This document shows, in pieces, positions 34,717 to 46,092 of a stretch of 64,000 nucleotides of DNA. Both the position numbers and the translations under genes were made by a program. Source of the DNA: Neopestalotiopsis rosae (lineage: Eukaryota; Ascomycota; Sordariomycetes; Amphisphaeriales; Sporocadaceae); NCBI GenBank assembly GCA_023078685.1, contig JALGAS010000007.1, forward strand, positions 3,472,001 to 3,536,000, in the 5' to 3' direction. Below the pieces are notes generated by a model, which was not told the origin of the DNA, made no database searches, and saw only the letters and a program-made list of their open reading frames with translations. The stretch's first letter is position 1, and every line of letters starts with the position of its first letter.

Positions 34717-35163
34717 AGCGACGCCCTGCCCGCTAACGGCCGCTAAATTTTAAGGTGTGGTAGTCTTGGTGATCACCACTGCCGTCGTCTGTCCATTACC
34801 TGTCCCTGTCTCTCACCAACTAGTCTGCGCCTGTAAGACACTTGATACGGGCAAGCATGGTAGCGAACGGGACCCAGTGATTTCCGGTCCGTCCTCCTGA
34901 ATACAACTTGTTTTCAGGCATTGGCTCCATTATCCCGCCTCCGTTCGCCAGAAGTCTTCATGCAGCTTGCTGAATCAGACCAGATGAACCCCTATCTGTC
35001 ATATGTTCCGATCCCAGCCAATGCCGTGGGCGGCATTAATTAGGGCATGCATACCTCGTACTGCCGGCTTCCGCCTCGACCGATCATCCTCGGCGTCCCA
35101 CTCTTTTAAGCCACTGACGATGTCAACTAACCCGTGTAGGCCCTATGTAGGTATGTAGCGTCG

Positions 35164-35174
35164 AGTATATTAAC
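35164..35174 (+). promoter_or_regulatory. TATA-like element before CYP505
   Basis: GAGTATATTAA lies about 100 bases before the ATG at 35265. Position fits; function inferred. Confidence 0.35.
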
Positions 35175-35264
35175 CAGGCGACGTCGCCTCTTACAAAGTC
35201 ACAAAGGTTTGGTTTGTTGGTACAGTCCAAAAGACACAATACATACAACTTCATCAACACAACC

Positions 35265-38200
35265 ATGGCAGAGGTTGTCCCTATTCCTGAGCCACCGGCT
35301 CTACCGTTGTTGGGTCACATTGGCACAGTTGACCAAGAATTCCCCCTTGGCTCGTTCATGAGCCTGGCAGACAAATATGGCGAGATTTACCGTCTTCAGT
35401 TCCCAGGATCAAGATTCACAGTCGTGTCGACGCATGCTCTGGTCGACGAGCTGTGCGACGAGAAGCGATTCAAAAAGGTCCCTGGCAGTGTTCTGAGACA
35501 GATTAGAAATGGTGTCAATGATGGCCTCTTCACCGCCGAGCTCGAGGAGCCCAACTGGGGCATTGCGCACCGAGTCCTCATGCCGGCCTTTGGTCCCTTG
35601 AGCATTCGCGGCATGTTTGACGAGATGCACGATATTGCTACCCAATTGACGATGAAATGGGCTCGGTACGGTCCGGCGACGCCGCTCATGGTTACCGACG
35701 ACTTTACAAGGTTGACACTGGACACCCTAGCGCTGTGCGCCATGGGTTTCCGTTTCAACAGCTTCTACACCAACCAGCTCCACCCATTTATTGACGCCAT
35801 GGGTGACTTCCTTACCGAAGCTGGCACGAGAACACGGCGGCCCCCTCTACCGGCCTGGTTCTACAAGAATCAGGAGGCTAAATTTTCCTCCGATATCGAG
35901 ACCCTCCGCAAGACTGCTTTTGAGGTGCTTGAGGAGAGAAAGGCTGGCGAGAGTGACCGGAAGGACTTGCTCGCTGCCATGCTGAAAGGGACTGATCCCC
36001 GGTCAGGAGTTCACATGACGGACCAGTCCATTGTTGACAATTTGATCACATTTCTCATTGCTGGCCACGAGACGACCTCGGGACTGTTGTCATTCGCTTT
36101 TTATGAGTTGCTGAGAAATCCGAATGAATACCGCAAAGCGCAACAAGAGGTTGACAGCGTTGTTGGAAAGGGCCCAATCAAGGTCAGTTTCACGAGTTGA
36201 CATGTTTGACCCAATGAGAGCCTATGCTTACATACCCCAAAGGTTGAACACATGTCAAAGCTGCCTTATATTTCCGCAGTAAGTACCAGAGTATTCTTGT
36301 TCAAGGCCTGCTCCATTCTGACCATGTGTAGATCCTACGCGAGACTCTACGCCTGCAATCACCCATTACAATGATTGCTGTGAGCCCAATTGAGGACACT
36401 CTTCTTGGAGGAAAGTATGCAGTTTCAAAGGGTGACCAAATTGCCATGATGATCAAGAAATCGCACATTGATCCAAATGTTTATGGTGAAGACGCAACCG
36501 AGTTCAAGCCTGAACGCATGCTGGATGGAAAGTTTGAGAAGCTTCCAAAAAATGCCTGGAAGCCCTTTGGAAATGGTGTTCGCGGCTGCATTGGCCGTCC
36601 CTTTGCCTGGCAGGAGGCTCTCCTCGTAATGGCCATGCTCCTCCAGAACTTCAACTTTGTCATGGATGACCCGAGCTACAACATCGCGTACAAGCAGACC
36701 CTGACCATCAAGCCACTCGGGTTCCACATGAGAGCCATCTTGCGCGATAACCTGACACCTACGACGCTCGAGAAGAGGTTGGCCGGACATGGTCCTGATG
36801 AGAGCCAGGCTGCAGAGGCCAAGGCCGCTACGGCTGTCCAGGGTGATGGCCAAGGCAAGCCCATGACTATCTTGTACGGCTCCAATAGTGGCACATGCGA
36901 GGCAATGGCCCATCGGATCGCTGCCGATGCTTCTCAGCATGGTTTCACGGCAAAGACCCTTGATTGCATGGACACTGCAGCCAACGGCAACCTTCCTACA
37001 GATCAGCCAGTCGTCATTGTCACAGCTTCATATGAGGGTCAACCTCCAGACAACGCACGACACCTGGTCTCATATCTCGAGAGCATCGAAGATAAGTCGA
37101 CATTGAAGGGTGTTTCGTATGCCGTATTCGGATGCGGTCACCGCGACTGGGCATCGGTAAGTGGTTATTGTAGCTTCTGGATACTCGATGGAAGCTAATT
37201 CTCATATATAGACCTTCTACCGCATTCCCAACCTGGTCGACGAAAAGATCGCCGAGAATGGCGGTCGTCGACTGGCAAAGATGGGCACTGCTGATGCTGG
37301 TGAAGGCGACATGTTTGTCGCATTCGAGACCTGGGAAGACAACGTCCTGTGGCCGGCGCTGACTAAGGAGTACGGTACGACGACTGATCAACAGTCTGGC
37401 AAGTCCGGGCTCTCCCTCAAGGTGTCGGTTACAACCCCTCGCACTTCCGCCCTGCGTGCCGATGTGGAAGAAGCCGAGGTTGTCTCCACCCGCGTGTTGA
37501 CTGCAGAAGGCGAGCCACTGAAGAAGCACATTGAGATCAAACTTCCGTCGGAAACGTCCTACCGGGCAGGTGATTACCTGGCTGTGCTGCCCATCAACCC
37601 AAGGGAGACCGTCACCCGTGTCATGAGAAAGTTTGAGCTTCCGTGGGATTCACATCTCACTATCGAGGCTGGCGGCCACGTTCCTCTGCCGACCAACGCA
37701 TCTCTTCCAGCAAGCACCATCTTTGGTGCTTACGTGGAATTGGCTCAGCCTGCTACAAAGAGGGTGCGTATCGATCTTGGTACCAAAATTATTTCCTGTA
37801 CTGACAAATGATTTAGAACATTCTTGCCCTTTCAGAAGCTACCAACGACGACTATGACAAGTCTGCATTGAAGAAACTTGCCACAGAGTCATTCGAAGAT
37901 GCGGTATCGGAGAAGAAAGTGTCAATCTTGGACCTTTTGGAGCAGTACCCATCTGTCAAGCTTCCATTGGGTTCATTCCTTGCATGCTTGCCTCCCATGA
38001 GAGTCAGACAATAGTGAGTATCTCCATGTTTCGCACGATCCGAAAAATCCTTCTAACGATGCTTAGCTCCATTTCATCGTCACCACTTTGGAACTCACGT
38101 AACATCACCCTCACATTTTCTCTGCTTGAGGAGCCCTCCAAGTCAGGACAAGGCAAACACGTTGGGGTCGCCACATCTTATCTCAACAGCCTTCAGCCTG

Positions 38201-38742
38201 GTGACAAGCTTCACGTGTCGGTCAGGCCATCACACTCGTCGTTCCATCTTCCTCAGGACCCAGAAAAGACTCCCGTGATTTGCGTAGCAGCAGGTACGGG
38301 CCTGGCTCCCTTCCGAGGCTTCATCCAGGAGCGCGCAGCTCTCCTAGAGGCTGGCCGCAAGGTTGCGCCCTTGACTCTCTACTTTGGCTGTAGGGAGCCT
38401 GGTCGCGATGACCTGTATCCCGAAGAGCTCTCACAATGGGAGAAGATTGGCGCGGTTACCGTCAAGTATGCCTATTCTCGCACGCCAGAGAAGAGCGACG
38501 GACACAAGTATGTTCAAGATGCCATGTGGAGCGACAGAAAAGCCATAGCAGAAATGTGGAAGAACAACGCCAAGTTGTTCGTTTGTGGCTCTAGAAAGGT
38601 TGGCGCCGCAGTCGAGGAGGTTGCCATCAAGCTGCGCATTAGGGGCTGGGAGCTGGAGGGAACCAATGCATCTGAGGAAGAAGCTCGACAGTGGTGGGTT
38701 GAGCTGAGAAACGTACGATATGCGACAGACGTATTTGATTAA
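35265..38742 (+). CDS. CYP505-type self-sufficient P450:reductase fusion
   Basis: Fatty-acid-type monooxygenase with heme and diflavin reductase in one chain (P450foxy/BM3 class), usually hydroxylating fatty acids near the omega end. Six exons (35265-36182, 36243-36278, 36332-37156, 37212-37763, 37817-38013, 38067-38742) give 1067 residues, the family's normal length. Heme domain: I-helix AGHETT at 266-271, ExxR at 322-325, and FGNGVRGCIGRP with the heme-ligand Cys404. A linker (about 460-494) leads to the FMN domain (YGSNSGTCE at 500-508, then ASYEGQPPDNA). The FAD/NADPH part carries YSISSSP, CVAAGTGLAPFRG and, at the C-terminus, DVFD. There is no membrane anchor. All introns are GT-AG and phases agree. 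No lesion was found. Confidence 0.95.
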
Positions 38743-39114
38743 GTGGTCATGTTTTGAAAATTGGCAGCATTTAGCATTTTGGGACAGGCAGGTGTTTGTA
38801 TTGGTATTAGTATTACGGACTTGAAATGCATTAGAATATCTAAATGTAGATTTTATGGACTCAAATTTGGCAATTCCTCAAAGCTCTGACCCTCCCAAGT
38901 CCGTCGACCGTGGCTCTCGAAGCAGCTTTAACTTGATGTTCAAATAATTATGGAGAACACAATACTGACCAAGCTCTAAACGTGAAATACTAGAAACATT
39001 CAGGGTCTAACCGGTCACCCATGCGAACGACAAGACTGTCACTGCAACGGCCCAGTAGTGTTTACGAGGTAGCGATATTTTTACTAATCGAGACGCAGCC
39101 TTGATGTGGACAAT
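38743..39114. other. Shared 3' region of CYP505 and the regulator
   Basis: The 372 bases between two convergent stop codons. No gene seen. Confidence 0.5.
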
Positions 39115-40809
39115 TCATTTATCGATCAAGACAGCCATCCAGACAAGCGTTCCAAATCCATCCATGGCTTGGCACCACTCCACTACCTTTCCAAACATTT
39201 CATCCTCGAGAGATATTGTCTCTAGATCAGTGCCCGAATCCGAGGCGGCGACAAGATCGGAGATGATCGGTATGCCCTCACTTGACCTGGATCTTGTGTA
39301 CTTTTGAATCCGGTAAGACCATGCTGTTTTGCTTTCATAGTCCCACAAGCTTCTCGGGCAAGGCAAAGGAATGTTTGCAAAACCTGCACAACTTGGTGTA
39401 TCGGATCGTCCGAAAACGACACCAAGAACAATTTCAATCACAAATAACAGAGACATCAGCCTGTCAGTGGTCAGGAAAAGCTGGAGTCGGGATTGAAGGT
39501 GTCAAACAAACCTTCTAGTGCTTTCAAGTAGAGCCCACTCTGGTTCATTCAATGGTTCGATTGAGTAAATATCGGATTTATATACACTGGATTCGTGCAG
39601 ACGGACGAGCAAATCCTGCAGAAAAGACATGAGTTTCACGGAAACAGTAGACCATATAAAACAAAAAACTTACAACAAGACAGCTGATCATGAATTTGAG
39701 CTCATCTCTAGAGGCTGAGGAGGCGCGCTGAGCTTGTAGCAGAACATAAATCATGCTTGCTTGGCTTGCTGCTAGGAGAGTGGCGTTGTCGTATGATTCG
39801 ACCTGGATTAGCCCGATCGTGGTCAGGCTGGCTACAGATGACGATATGATCAGACGTGGTGTTTGGGACTTACAGCATCCATTAAACGTGTCTGCTCTTT
39901 TAAAATAAGGTTTGTAACATAGGAGCTGTTCTGTCGGTTCCTCGAGGATGACAATTGTACCACTGTAGCACAAACCGTCAACGGCTTTGATAGACAGATG
40001 TGCATTCCGTCTTCAACGCAAGCTTCGATCCGTTTGCCATTCAATACGCAATTAGGATATATGAACGGCGGTAATCTATCGCTCAGTAGCATACTGGGAT
40101 ACTCTCTGACCTGACTGAGTAGTACCTGAGTCGTCAGAAAAGAGCTGCCGGTGATTGCCCTCTTTGGCTTTGCGATGATGTCAAATTGAGTGCCGGATAC
40201 CATGCGGCAATTGTTCCCAAGGATCGAGAATACATGATTGCGTCCAAAACTCGACTCTGCCAGCTGTGTGTTGGCTATGCGCGCAAAAGGACCTGGTTGT
40301 TGATGGTTGAACAAGTCACCGTCTCTGAAGCGCCCAAACCGGGAGTCGGACTGGCCCTCGTTCATCGGTTCAACTGGCTGTGCAGTAAATCGCCGGAATG
40401 TATCTTCCGTGGGTAGCACAGGAATCAGATCTTCCGACCATGTACTATCAATTCCTGCAATGAATTGGTTATCACTCAACCACACTCCACGGGGCCATCG
40501 CTCTTGATCAGGTGCAGGATCCATGTCGTAAGAATCTATCGAATCTGAGCCCGATGGCGGGCGTCGCTCATTGTCCGCCGGCGCGGGATCTGCAAGGGGA
40601 CCAGTGACTTGATCCACATTCTCCGACACCATGTGCCCGATGCGCGAAGTATAATCCGCAGGCCGGGAATATGGAGTGGATCTCGGCAGTGTAGGACCAT
40701 AGTTACAAGTCAGCCCGCGCTCCACGCACCGAAAGCAGGTTGGGTCTCGACTACAACGGGCCTTGGCGGCACGGCATTCGAGGCATGACTTCCGTCGTGA
40801 AATGGGCAT
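39115..40809 (-). CDS. Zn2Cys6 transcription factor beside CYP505
   Basis: Nuclear regulator of 504 residues. Exons 39874-40809, 39674-39802, 39512-39615 and 39115-39460. The cluster is at the very N-terminus: Cys 9, 12, 19, 25, 28 and 35 (CX2CX6CX5CX2CX6C). A long polar stretch follows, then a short helical region of the fungal-regulator type (SYDNATLLAASQASMIYVLLQAQ). The first acceptor must be the AG at 39804-39803. The nearer AGs break the frame, while this one restores a family-like run (RLMDAVESYDNATLL). The last intron uses a weaker GTTTGT donor. It converges on CYP505 and diverges from the Gal80-like gene, so either could be its target; that is inference. Confidence 0.8.
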
Positions 40810-41442
40810 TTTCACACGATGTCGAAGCCAATGATCATAATGATTTAGCAGGAAGTGTCCTCGGCTGAATTCGGAATCAATGTACGAGTTACTCTACTCT
40901 TTTTTCAAACCGTCAGATGCCGATTTCTAAGCAGGCCGGAACTCCCTTTTAGCGCCGGAGTTGAAGTGGATCCTGGTGTTGTTCTCACCAAGTTGTACTG
41001 TAGTATGTTCAGCACATGTAGCGCAATTTCAGCTTCATCGCCATTAAATGCCTCTGATTTGCTTGTTACTCATCTTGCGGATCAGAGTTATTTTTCTTTT
41101 TCTCAAAAGTGACTATCTACTGGCAACAATGAACTTGTGCCTTGGAGATGTTCTTGAACGAGATCTTGAGAGCAAATCAGCTGACGCATCCACAGTCTTA
41201 CACAAGTCCGCGCAACTCCGCGCGGTTGCGCTGGCGGAGCTCCATACAACTAAGTCATGTAAGTCGTGCTTTACAATCAAGACAGCTATGACATACAAAG
41301 CACTGCTCAATTATCGGAGATTGAGGAATATATAAGGTGGGTTTAATCCATGAGATGAGATTTCATTTCTGTACTTACCGACTCATCTTACATCGCCTTT
41401 ATACCTACCTTTAAATCATATATTTCACAACTTTCAGCAACA
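40810..41442. promoter_or_regulatory. Divergent promoter region, regulator and Gal80-like gene
   Basis: 633 bases between two outward-facing starts. A TATA-like AATATATAAGG at 41327-41337 serves the plus-strand gene. Nothing comparable is clear for the regulator. Confidence 0.5.
41327..41337 (+). promoter_or_regulatory. TATA-like element, Gal80-like gene
   Basis: AATATATAAGG lies 106 bases before the ATG at 41443, a typical spacing. Confidence 0.5.
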
Positions 41443-42643
41443 ATGTCTAAAACTCGTGTTGGTCTCATTGGATTGGGCACAAACACCCAGCCCATGACTG
41501 CGGGCACGTGGGGAATCTCAGCTCATCTTCGATCGATCCAAGCACTTGCCGAATACGAGATTGTTGCTGTTGCAAACTCGTCTGTAGACTCTGCCAGGAG
41601 ATCCATCGAGTTCCATAACCTTCCTCCTGAGATCAAAGCATATGGCTCGCCTGAAGACATTGCAGCTGATCCCGAAGTCGACCTTGTTGTCGTTAGCGTA
41701 AATGTTGAAAAACATTTCAACCTAGCCAAGCCAGCTCTTGAGAAGGGGAAAGACGTCTTTGTGGAGTGGCCACTTGGTGCATCGGTCGCCGAGGCCGAAG
41801 AACTCACCCGGCTGGCCACCTCAAACAATGTGCGAACAATGGTCGGACTGCAGGCACGAGCCGATCCATCCATCTTGAAACTCAAAGAGATCCTTACTTC
41901 CAATGAAATTGGCAACATTGTGAGCTCGGTCTTCACGGCCAGCACTGCTACCATACCAGTTGACATGTGGCCTCATGGGGCCGAGTATTACCTCGACTTC
42001 AAGAGCGGTGGTAATGAATTTACCATATTCTTTGGACACCGTAAGAGTCAAGATATAAAATTATCCCAGGAAAACCAACTAATCCGAATGCCCACTAGTG
42101 CTTGACACCTTTGTCCACGTTTTGGGAGACTTCTCAGACGTCCAAGGTCTGCTCAAGGCACAATACACTAGTGTGCCCATAATCGAGACATCCACTGGCA
42201 GGGTGCTTAGCCCGACACACCCCAAGTCATCTCCTGACCATATCCTTATTCAGGGAACATTGCTCAGTGGTGCTGTGGCTTCCATGTCTCTCCGGAAGCC
42301 CAAGGCAGCCGCTGATGACGTTGGATTTCGCTGGATCATCACAGGAACTGATGGAGAGCTGGTACTAACAGCACCGGAACGACACTGGCAGTTCGGAGTC
42401 CATGGGAAATCCAGTGATTGGTCACTGAGGCTCAAAAAGGGCAAGGACAGCGATTCCCAGGAGATCAGTTTGAACGATCTTGACGCTTCACCTGCTTCCT
42501 TGGTCCAGCAGCCCGGAACCAATACTGCCAGGCTATACCAGAGCTTCGCTGGCGGTCAAGGCTTGGAGGCGACATTCGAGTCGGCAACGAAAACTCACCA
42601 ATTATTGGGCAAGATTGCGAAATCTGCCGGGTGGGAGCTGTAA
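41443..42643 (+). CDS. Gfo/Idh/MocA oxidoreductase, Gal80-like
   Basis: Exons 41443-42040 and 42099-42643 give 380 residues. An N-terminal Rossmann fold (VGLIGLGTNTQPMTAGTWG at 6-24) is followed by VFVEWPLG, then a C-terminal alpha/beta domain with LLDTFVHVLGDFSDV. Catalytic members of this superfamily carry Glu-Lys-Pro at the nicotinamide site. Here it is Glu-Trp-Pro (108-110), as in the Gal80-like branch, where the protein acts as an NAD(P)-sensing transcriptional co-regulator. An enzymatic role cannot be excluded. It is divergent from a Zn2Cys6 factor, which fits a regulator/partner pair (inference). The intron is GT-AG, 58 bases. Confidence 0.87.
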
Positions 42644-43063
42644 TTCTTCGGTTTACTTGATGATGCAACTAGCTAGAGGTTGATTCATAGAGCGGTGTCA
42701 CATCTCGGCTAGCTAGCCCTTGGTTGATTCGAGAGCAGATCGAGAACAGTCGATGGCACCAACAGACAGTCCTTGTTCCAGTGTTAGTTTCATGAATCAC
42801 AAAATCATCAATGTGGCTCATGTCAACGTCGTCTAATGTCACTGTACAATGATAGTGATAGTGGGGCGCTGCTATACTGGTGATGTCACCTGAGCTTGTT
42901 GTCGACGTAATGACCATAACATCTAGACGTCAAAACGCATCCAAAGTTTTATGAGAAGCAAACGTCTGCTCTCCCTGGTAATTCTTTTATAAGTTAGCAT
43001 CCATATCAGTTTGACTGGAAAATAACTCTCACATCCACGTTCGACGATCACACTACATCCCCA
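42644..43063. other. Short intergenic region
   Basis: 3' flank of the Gal80-like gene and promoter of the small gene, with a TATA-like element at 42985-42993. Confidence 0.5.
42985..42993 (+). promoter_or_regulatory. TATA-like element, small gene
   Basis: TTTTATAAG lies about 80 bases before the ATG at 43064. Confidence 0.45.
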
Positions 43064-43391
43064 ATGGCGCCTTCCAAAACTCCAGGCCAGAAGCATGCAG
43101 CTAGTGACAAATTCCTCAAGCAACAAGCCCAGAGTATGTCTTGCCGAGTCTCATCTTCAATCATCAAATCGCATATCGTGGCGGCTAACTCCTGTTGTAG
43201 CTCAGGGTCTTGGAGCCGAAAATGCACACGGACATTCAGAGCCCCACGTCCCCGGCGAGGCACCGGTAGCATCCGACTCGGGGATCAGCAATGTTGGTAT
43301 TGACAATGACAGTACCAATATTCCCGGTACCAAAGGCCTGAAAGATGTGCCGGTCGATACGAAAGAGCCTCAGAATAACAATATGAAATAG
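43064..43391 (+). CDS. Small hydrophilic, probably disordered protein
   Basis: Exons 43064-43133 and 43201-43391 give 86 residues. The composition is polar, with many Gly, Pro, Asn, Asp and Lys, no Cys and no signal peptide. It starts MAPSKTPGQKHAASDKFLKQ and ends TKGLKDVPVDTKEPQ with an Asn-rich tail. The GT-AG intron keeps phase, and a TATA-like element sits at the right distance, which supports a real gene. I do not recognise the family. Composition suggests an intrinsically disordered, possibly stress- or sporulation-related protein, but that is only a guess from layout. Confidence 0.65.
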
Positions 43392-43866
43392 ATTCGACCC
43401 CTAGCATGGCGCGTGTAGGCGAATAATTAATTGAACAAACATCGTTATCTCACAAGTACTTTTTGAGCCTGTCAAGGCAGTTACAATCATTATTGATCCG
43501 GATTTACACATGCACTGCCGCCATAGATGAGTGTTGACATGATTTACCGCCATCAAAGTGCTCGCGACTCGCCTTTTTCGGTGCCGCAGCGCCGGGTCAA
43601 TTGTCCCTCCGTGCCAGACTGTCATTTGGCTAACCCCGTCCGTCGTACACCCGGTGCGCGATCCTACGGAGCTAAGCGCTTCTTTATGCGAACTGACCGT
43701 TGGTATTTATTCAGCATTGACTCCCAGAATAAGTTTTCATCGAATGGTGCACCACTGCTTTCATCTCAAATAACTTGGGTTACGAATTGCCATTTCACTT
43801 CCACATACCGCTCTATTTTTGCGAACGCGCCTGATCAGTAGGGCACTGGGGGTTCATTCAGGCAAG
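43392..43866. other. Intergenic, 475 bases
   Basis: Promoter of the NAD(P)-binding protein. No gene seen. Confidence 0.5.
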
Positions 43867-44688
43867 ATGAAGGTCATTATTACCGGCGCGACTGGACTCG
43901 TCGGCTCCGCAGTGGTCCGTCAAGCCCTGCAATCGAATGAATTCACCTCCGTGGTTGCACTATCTCGCAACCCCTTGAAGCTTGAAGAAGGCATCGACCA
44001 GAGTAGACTAAAGAATGTCATTATAAAAGACTACGGCGAATACCCAGAGGATGTCAAGAAGGAACTTGCAAATGCTGATGGGTGCATCTGGTAGGTCATG
44101 TCAACAACATGCATCGAACAATGAGAACGCTGATTATGCAGCGAATAGGACGGTGGCTATTACGCCCATGAGATCCAGGTCATTGCCTTGGGATGAAGTG
44201 AAGAAAGTTTGTCAGACTAATACTATGGCTGGTATGGAAGCAATACACGGAGCTGGCATCAACAAACCATTCCGCTTTCTTTACATGAGCGGGGCGGCGG
44301 CACCCAGAGATCAGACCCAGAAGCCCCGTTTCATGGCAGACTATGGCCTGATGCGCGTAAGTTGGCTAGATTTCCAGATTGCTTTCCGGAATGAAGATTG
44401 GACTAATGTGATTGATGTTAGGGCCAAACCGAAAACATGGTTCTCGAGTATGCCGCAAAGAATGGTTGGGAAGCCGCAGTTGCAAAGCCAGGCCTGATCA
44501 TTGGTGATAGTGTGCTACACACGGTGCTGGGTGGGTTTTTGCGAGTTACAAACATGTTCCCCAGCTTGTCGCTCGTCGAGATTGCCGCCGGTATGCTGCA
44601 TCAGATTGCAAATGGCTTTGAGACGGAACCTCTAACCTCTGAGGACCTGCAACGGGCCGGAAGGGCCGCGCTTCAGGACAAGAAATAA
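43867..44688 (+). CDS. NAD(P)-binding Rossmann-fold protein (atypical SDR)
   Basis: Exons 43867-44090, 44149-44356 and 44422-44688 give 232 residues. It starts MKVIITGATGLVGSAVV, the glycine-rich motif of atypical/extended SDRs (NmrA/HTATIP2-like). WTVAITP, FRFLYMSGAAAPRD and the segment from GQTENMVLEYA to WEAAVAKPGLIIG follow. The first acceptor is the TAG ending at 44148, chosen because it restores WTVAITP; an earlier AG gives an immediate stop. It may be a reductase or a redox-sensing protein. There is no signal peptide. It lies on the same strand as its small neighbour, 475 bases downstream. Confidence 0.82.
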
Positions 44689-46092
44689 TTCGGAAATGAT
44701 TTGGGTGGACAGAAGTGCATTCGACATATATGTTCAAATCACATGACCATTATCGGATTACCTCCCGGAAGTGCCAGGCCGGCTTTTCGTCAGTCGGAAG
44801 CGGTGGTGTTGCAAAGGATTTGACCTGAACATGTCGGCATCCCCCTTGGAGCTACTCTGTCGAGCATCGGGAACGCCGGCAAAACTCAAAGCAGGTGGTG
44901 AATTGTGAGAAAGTGATTTTGGCGAGGAGTTAGTGGCGATTGTTGGCATTCTGGGTTTCGTGTACCTGCAGAGACGGAAAGCAAATCTGTAACGAACCCT
45001 GCATTATCACCATACATTTGAAAACGTCCATCATTTGTGGTATCATGCTGGCTCAGACTTGCGCAGCATACACAGCCATAACAGCATGGCAATTCAAAGA
45101 CCAACGACTTTGCTGCGCAATTGAAAATGTGGTGAGATGTACCCTTGGACCAAACTGATAAGGCGGTCACTGAATCGTCGAGATTAAGTTTCATGTCACA
45201 GATTGGCTCGTTGTTGGTGCAAATGACGGCGCAAGGCGTGACCGAGTCGCGACTAATGCATTTCTTTCACCCAAAGAGAACGAATATTGCTTGTCCCTTA
45301 CTATGTTCCGAGTGTAGGGAGTAGAAAGGAAAATATGATGCTCGTCTGCTTCATCTGTAGATGCACGTAAACATTTGTATTACAGAGAACGCCTCAGCAT
45401 GGCATCCAATAGGAGTAAAGGGCAAAGGGCAACGTGGGTCAGCCTCTGGTGGAGAGAGGAGCGCTGGTCTCGTCATCGCTCACGGACGGACAGACATCGG
45501 GAACAAGGGACAGCATCGAGATAAAGAAGACGGTAGGCAAGCAATTGCAGACAGGCTGACAATGGGGATGGGCGTGGTGGGAACCGTGACTTGAATCATG
45601 GATCCCGGACAATTCGCGTCGGCGGTCATTGGCTCAACAAGGGGCTCTGCAGGTGGTTGGCGGGTTGGCCAGTGAATTGATGGAGTGAATGTCAAAGTCT
45701 CGCTGCGCTTTCACGTTCCTTGCGCGCGAGTTGGAGTGGACCTGTTACTAAAACGGCCCAATGGCAGCCAATTTTTTCTGGTTCCCGCCTTCTCCCGAGA
45801 ACCCGAGCCAAGTCAGGACAGGTTTAGCTTAGTCGGGCCCAGAGGTAGCTGCTGGAAAGCCGAGACCAGCAACTGGACAGTCCATCCAAACAGTGTCAAG
45901 TTTTCCTGTCCGTCTCCTTCAAAAAGCCGCAACTTAAAAAAAAAGTTTCTACAACCTCCATCACAAGGATTCTTGTCCATTGACCATCCTCTGTTTCCCT
46001 TGCGCGTCGACGACTTCTTTTCTTGTCGTCAACTCTCCACTCAGTCTCTTTTTTGTCTTCATCTCCCATCACATCCTCTCACATCCGTCACA
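44689..46092. other. Intergenic and leader of the phosphate carrier
   Basis: No gene seen in 1.4 kb. The last 50 bases (46042-46092) are a strongly pyrimidine-rich leader, common in front of highly expressed fungal genes. Confidence 0.5.

Larger units (their letters stand above)
33405..35264. other. Gene-free, hairpin-rich stretch before CYP505
   Basis: No intact gene. It contains perfect inverted repeats at 33821-33906 and 34667-34716, and a start-less open frame at 34262-34703 that reads unusually long. The right end is the CYP505 promoter. Confidence 0.45.

Noticed and set aside
39827..39831. Nearer AG acceptors for the first intron of the regulator at 39115-40809
   Set aside because: Both shift the frame relative to exon 1. 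The AG at 39804-39803 restores frame and a family-like sequence.
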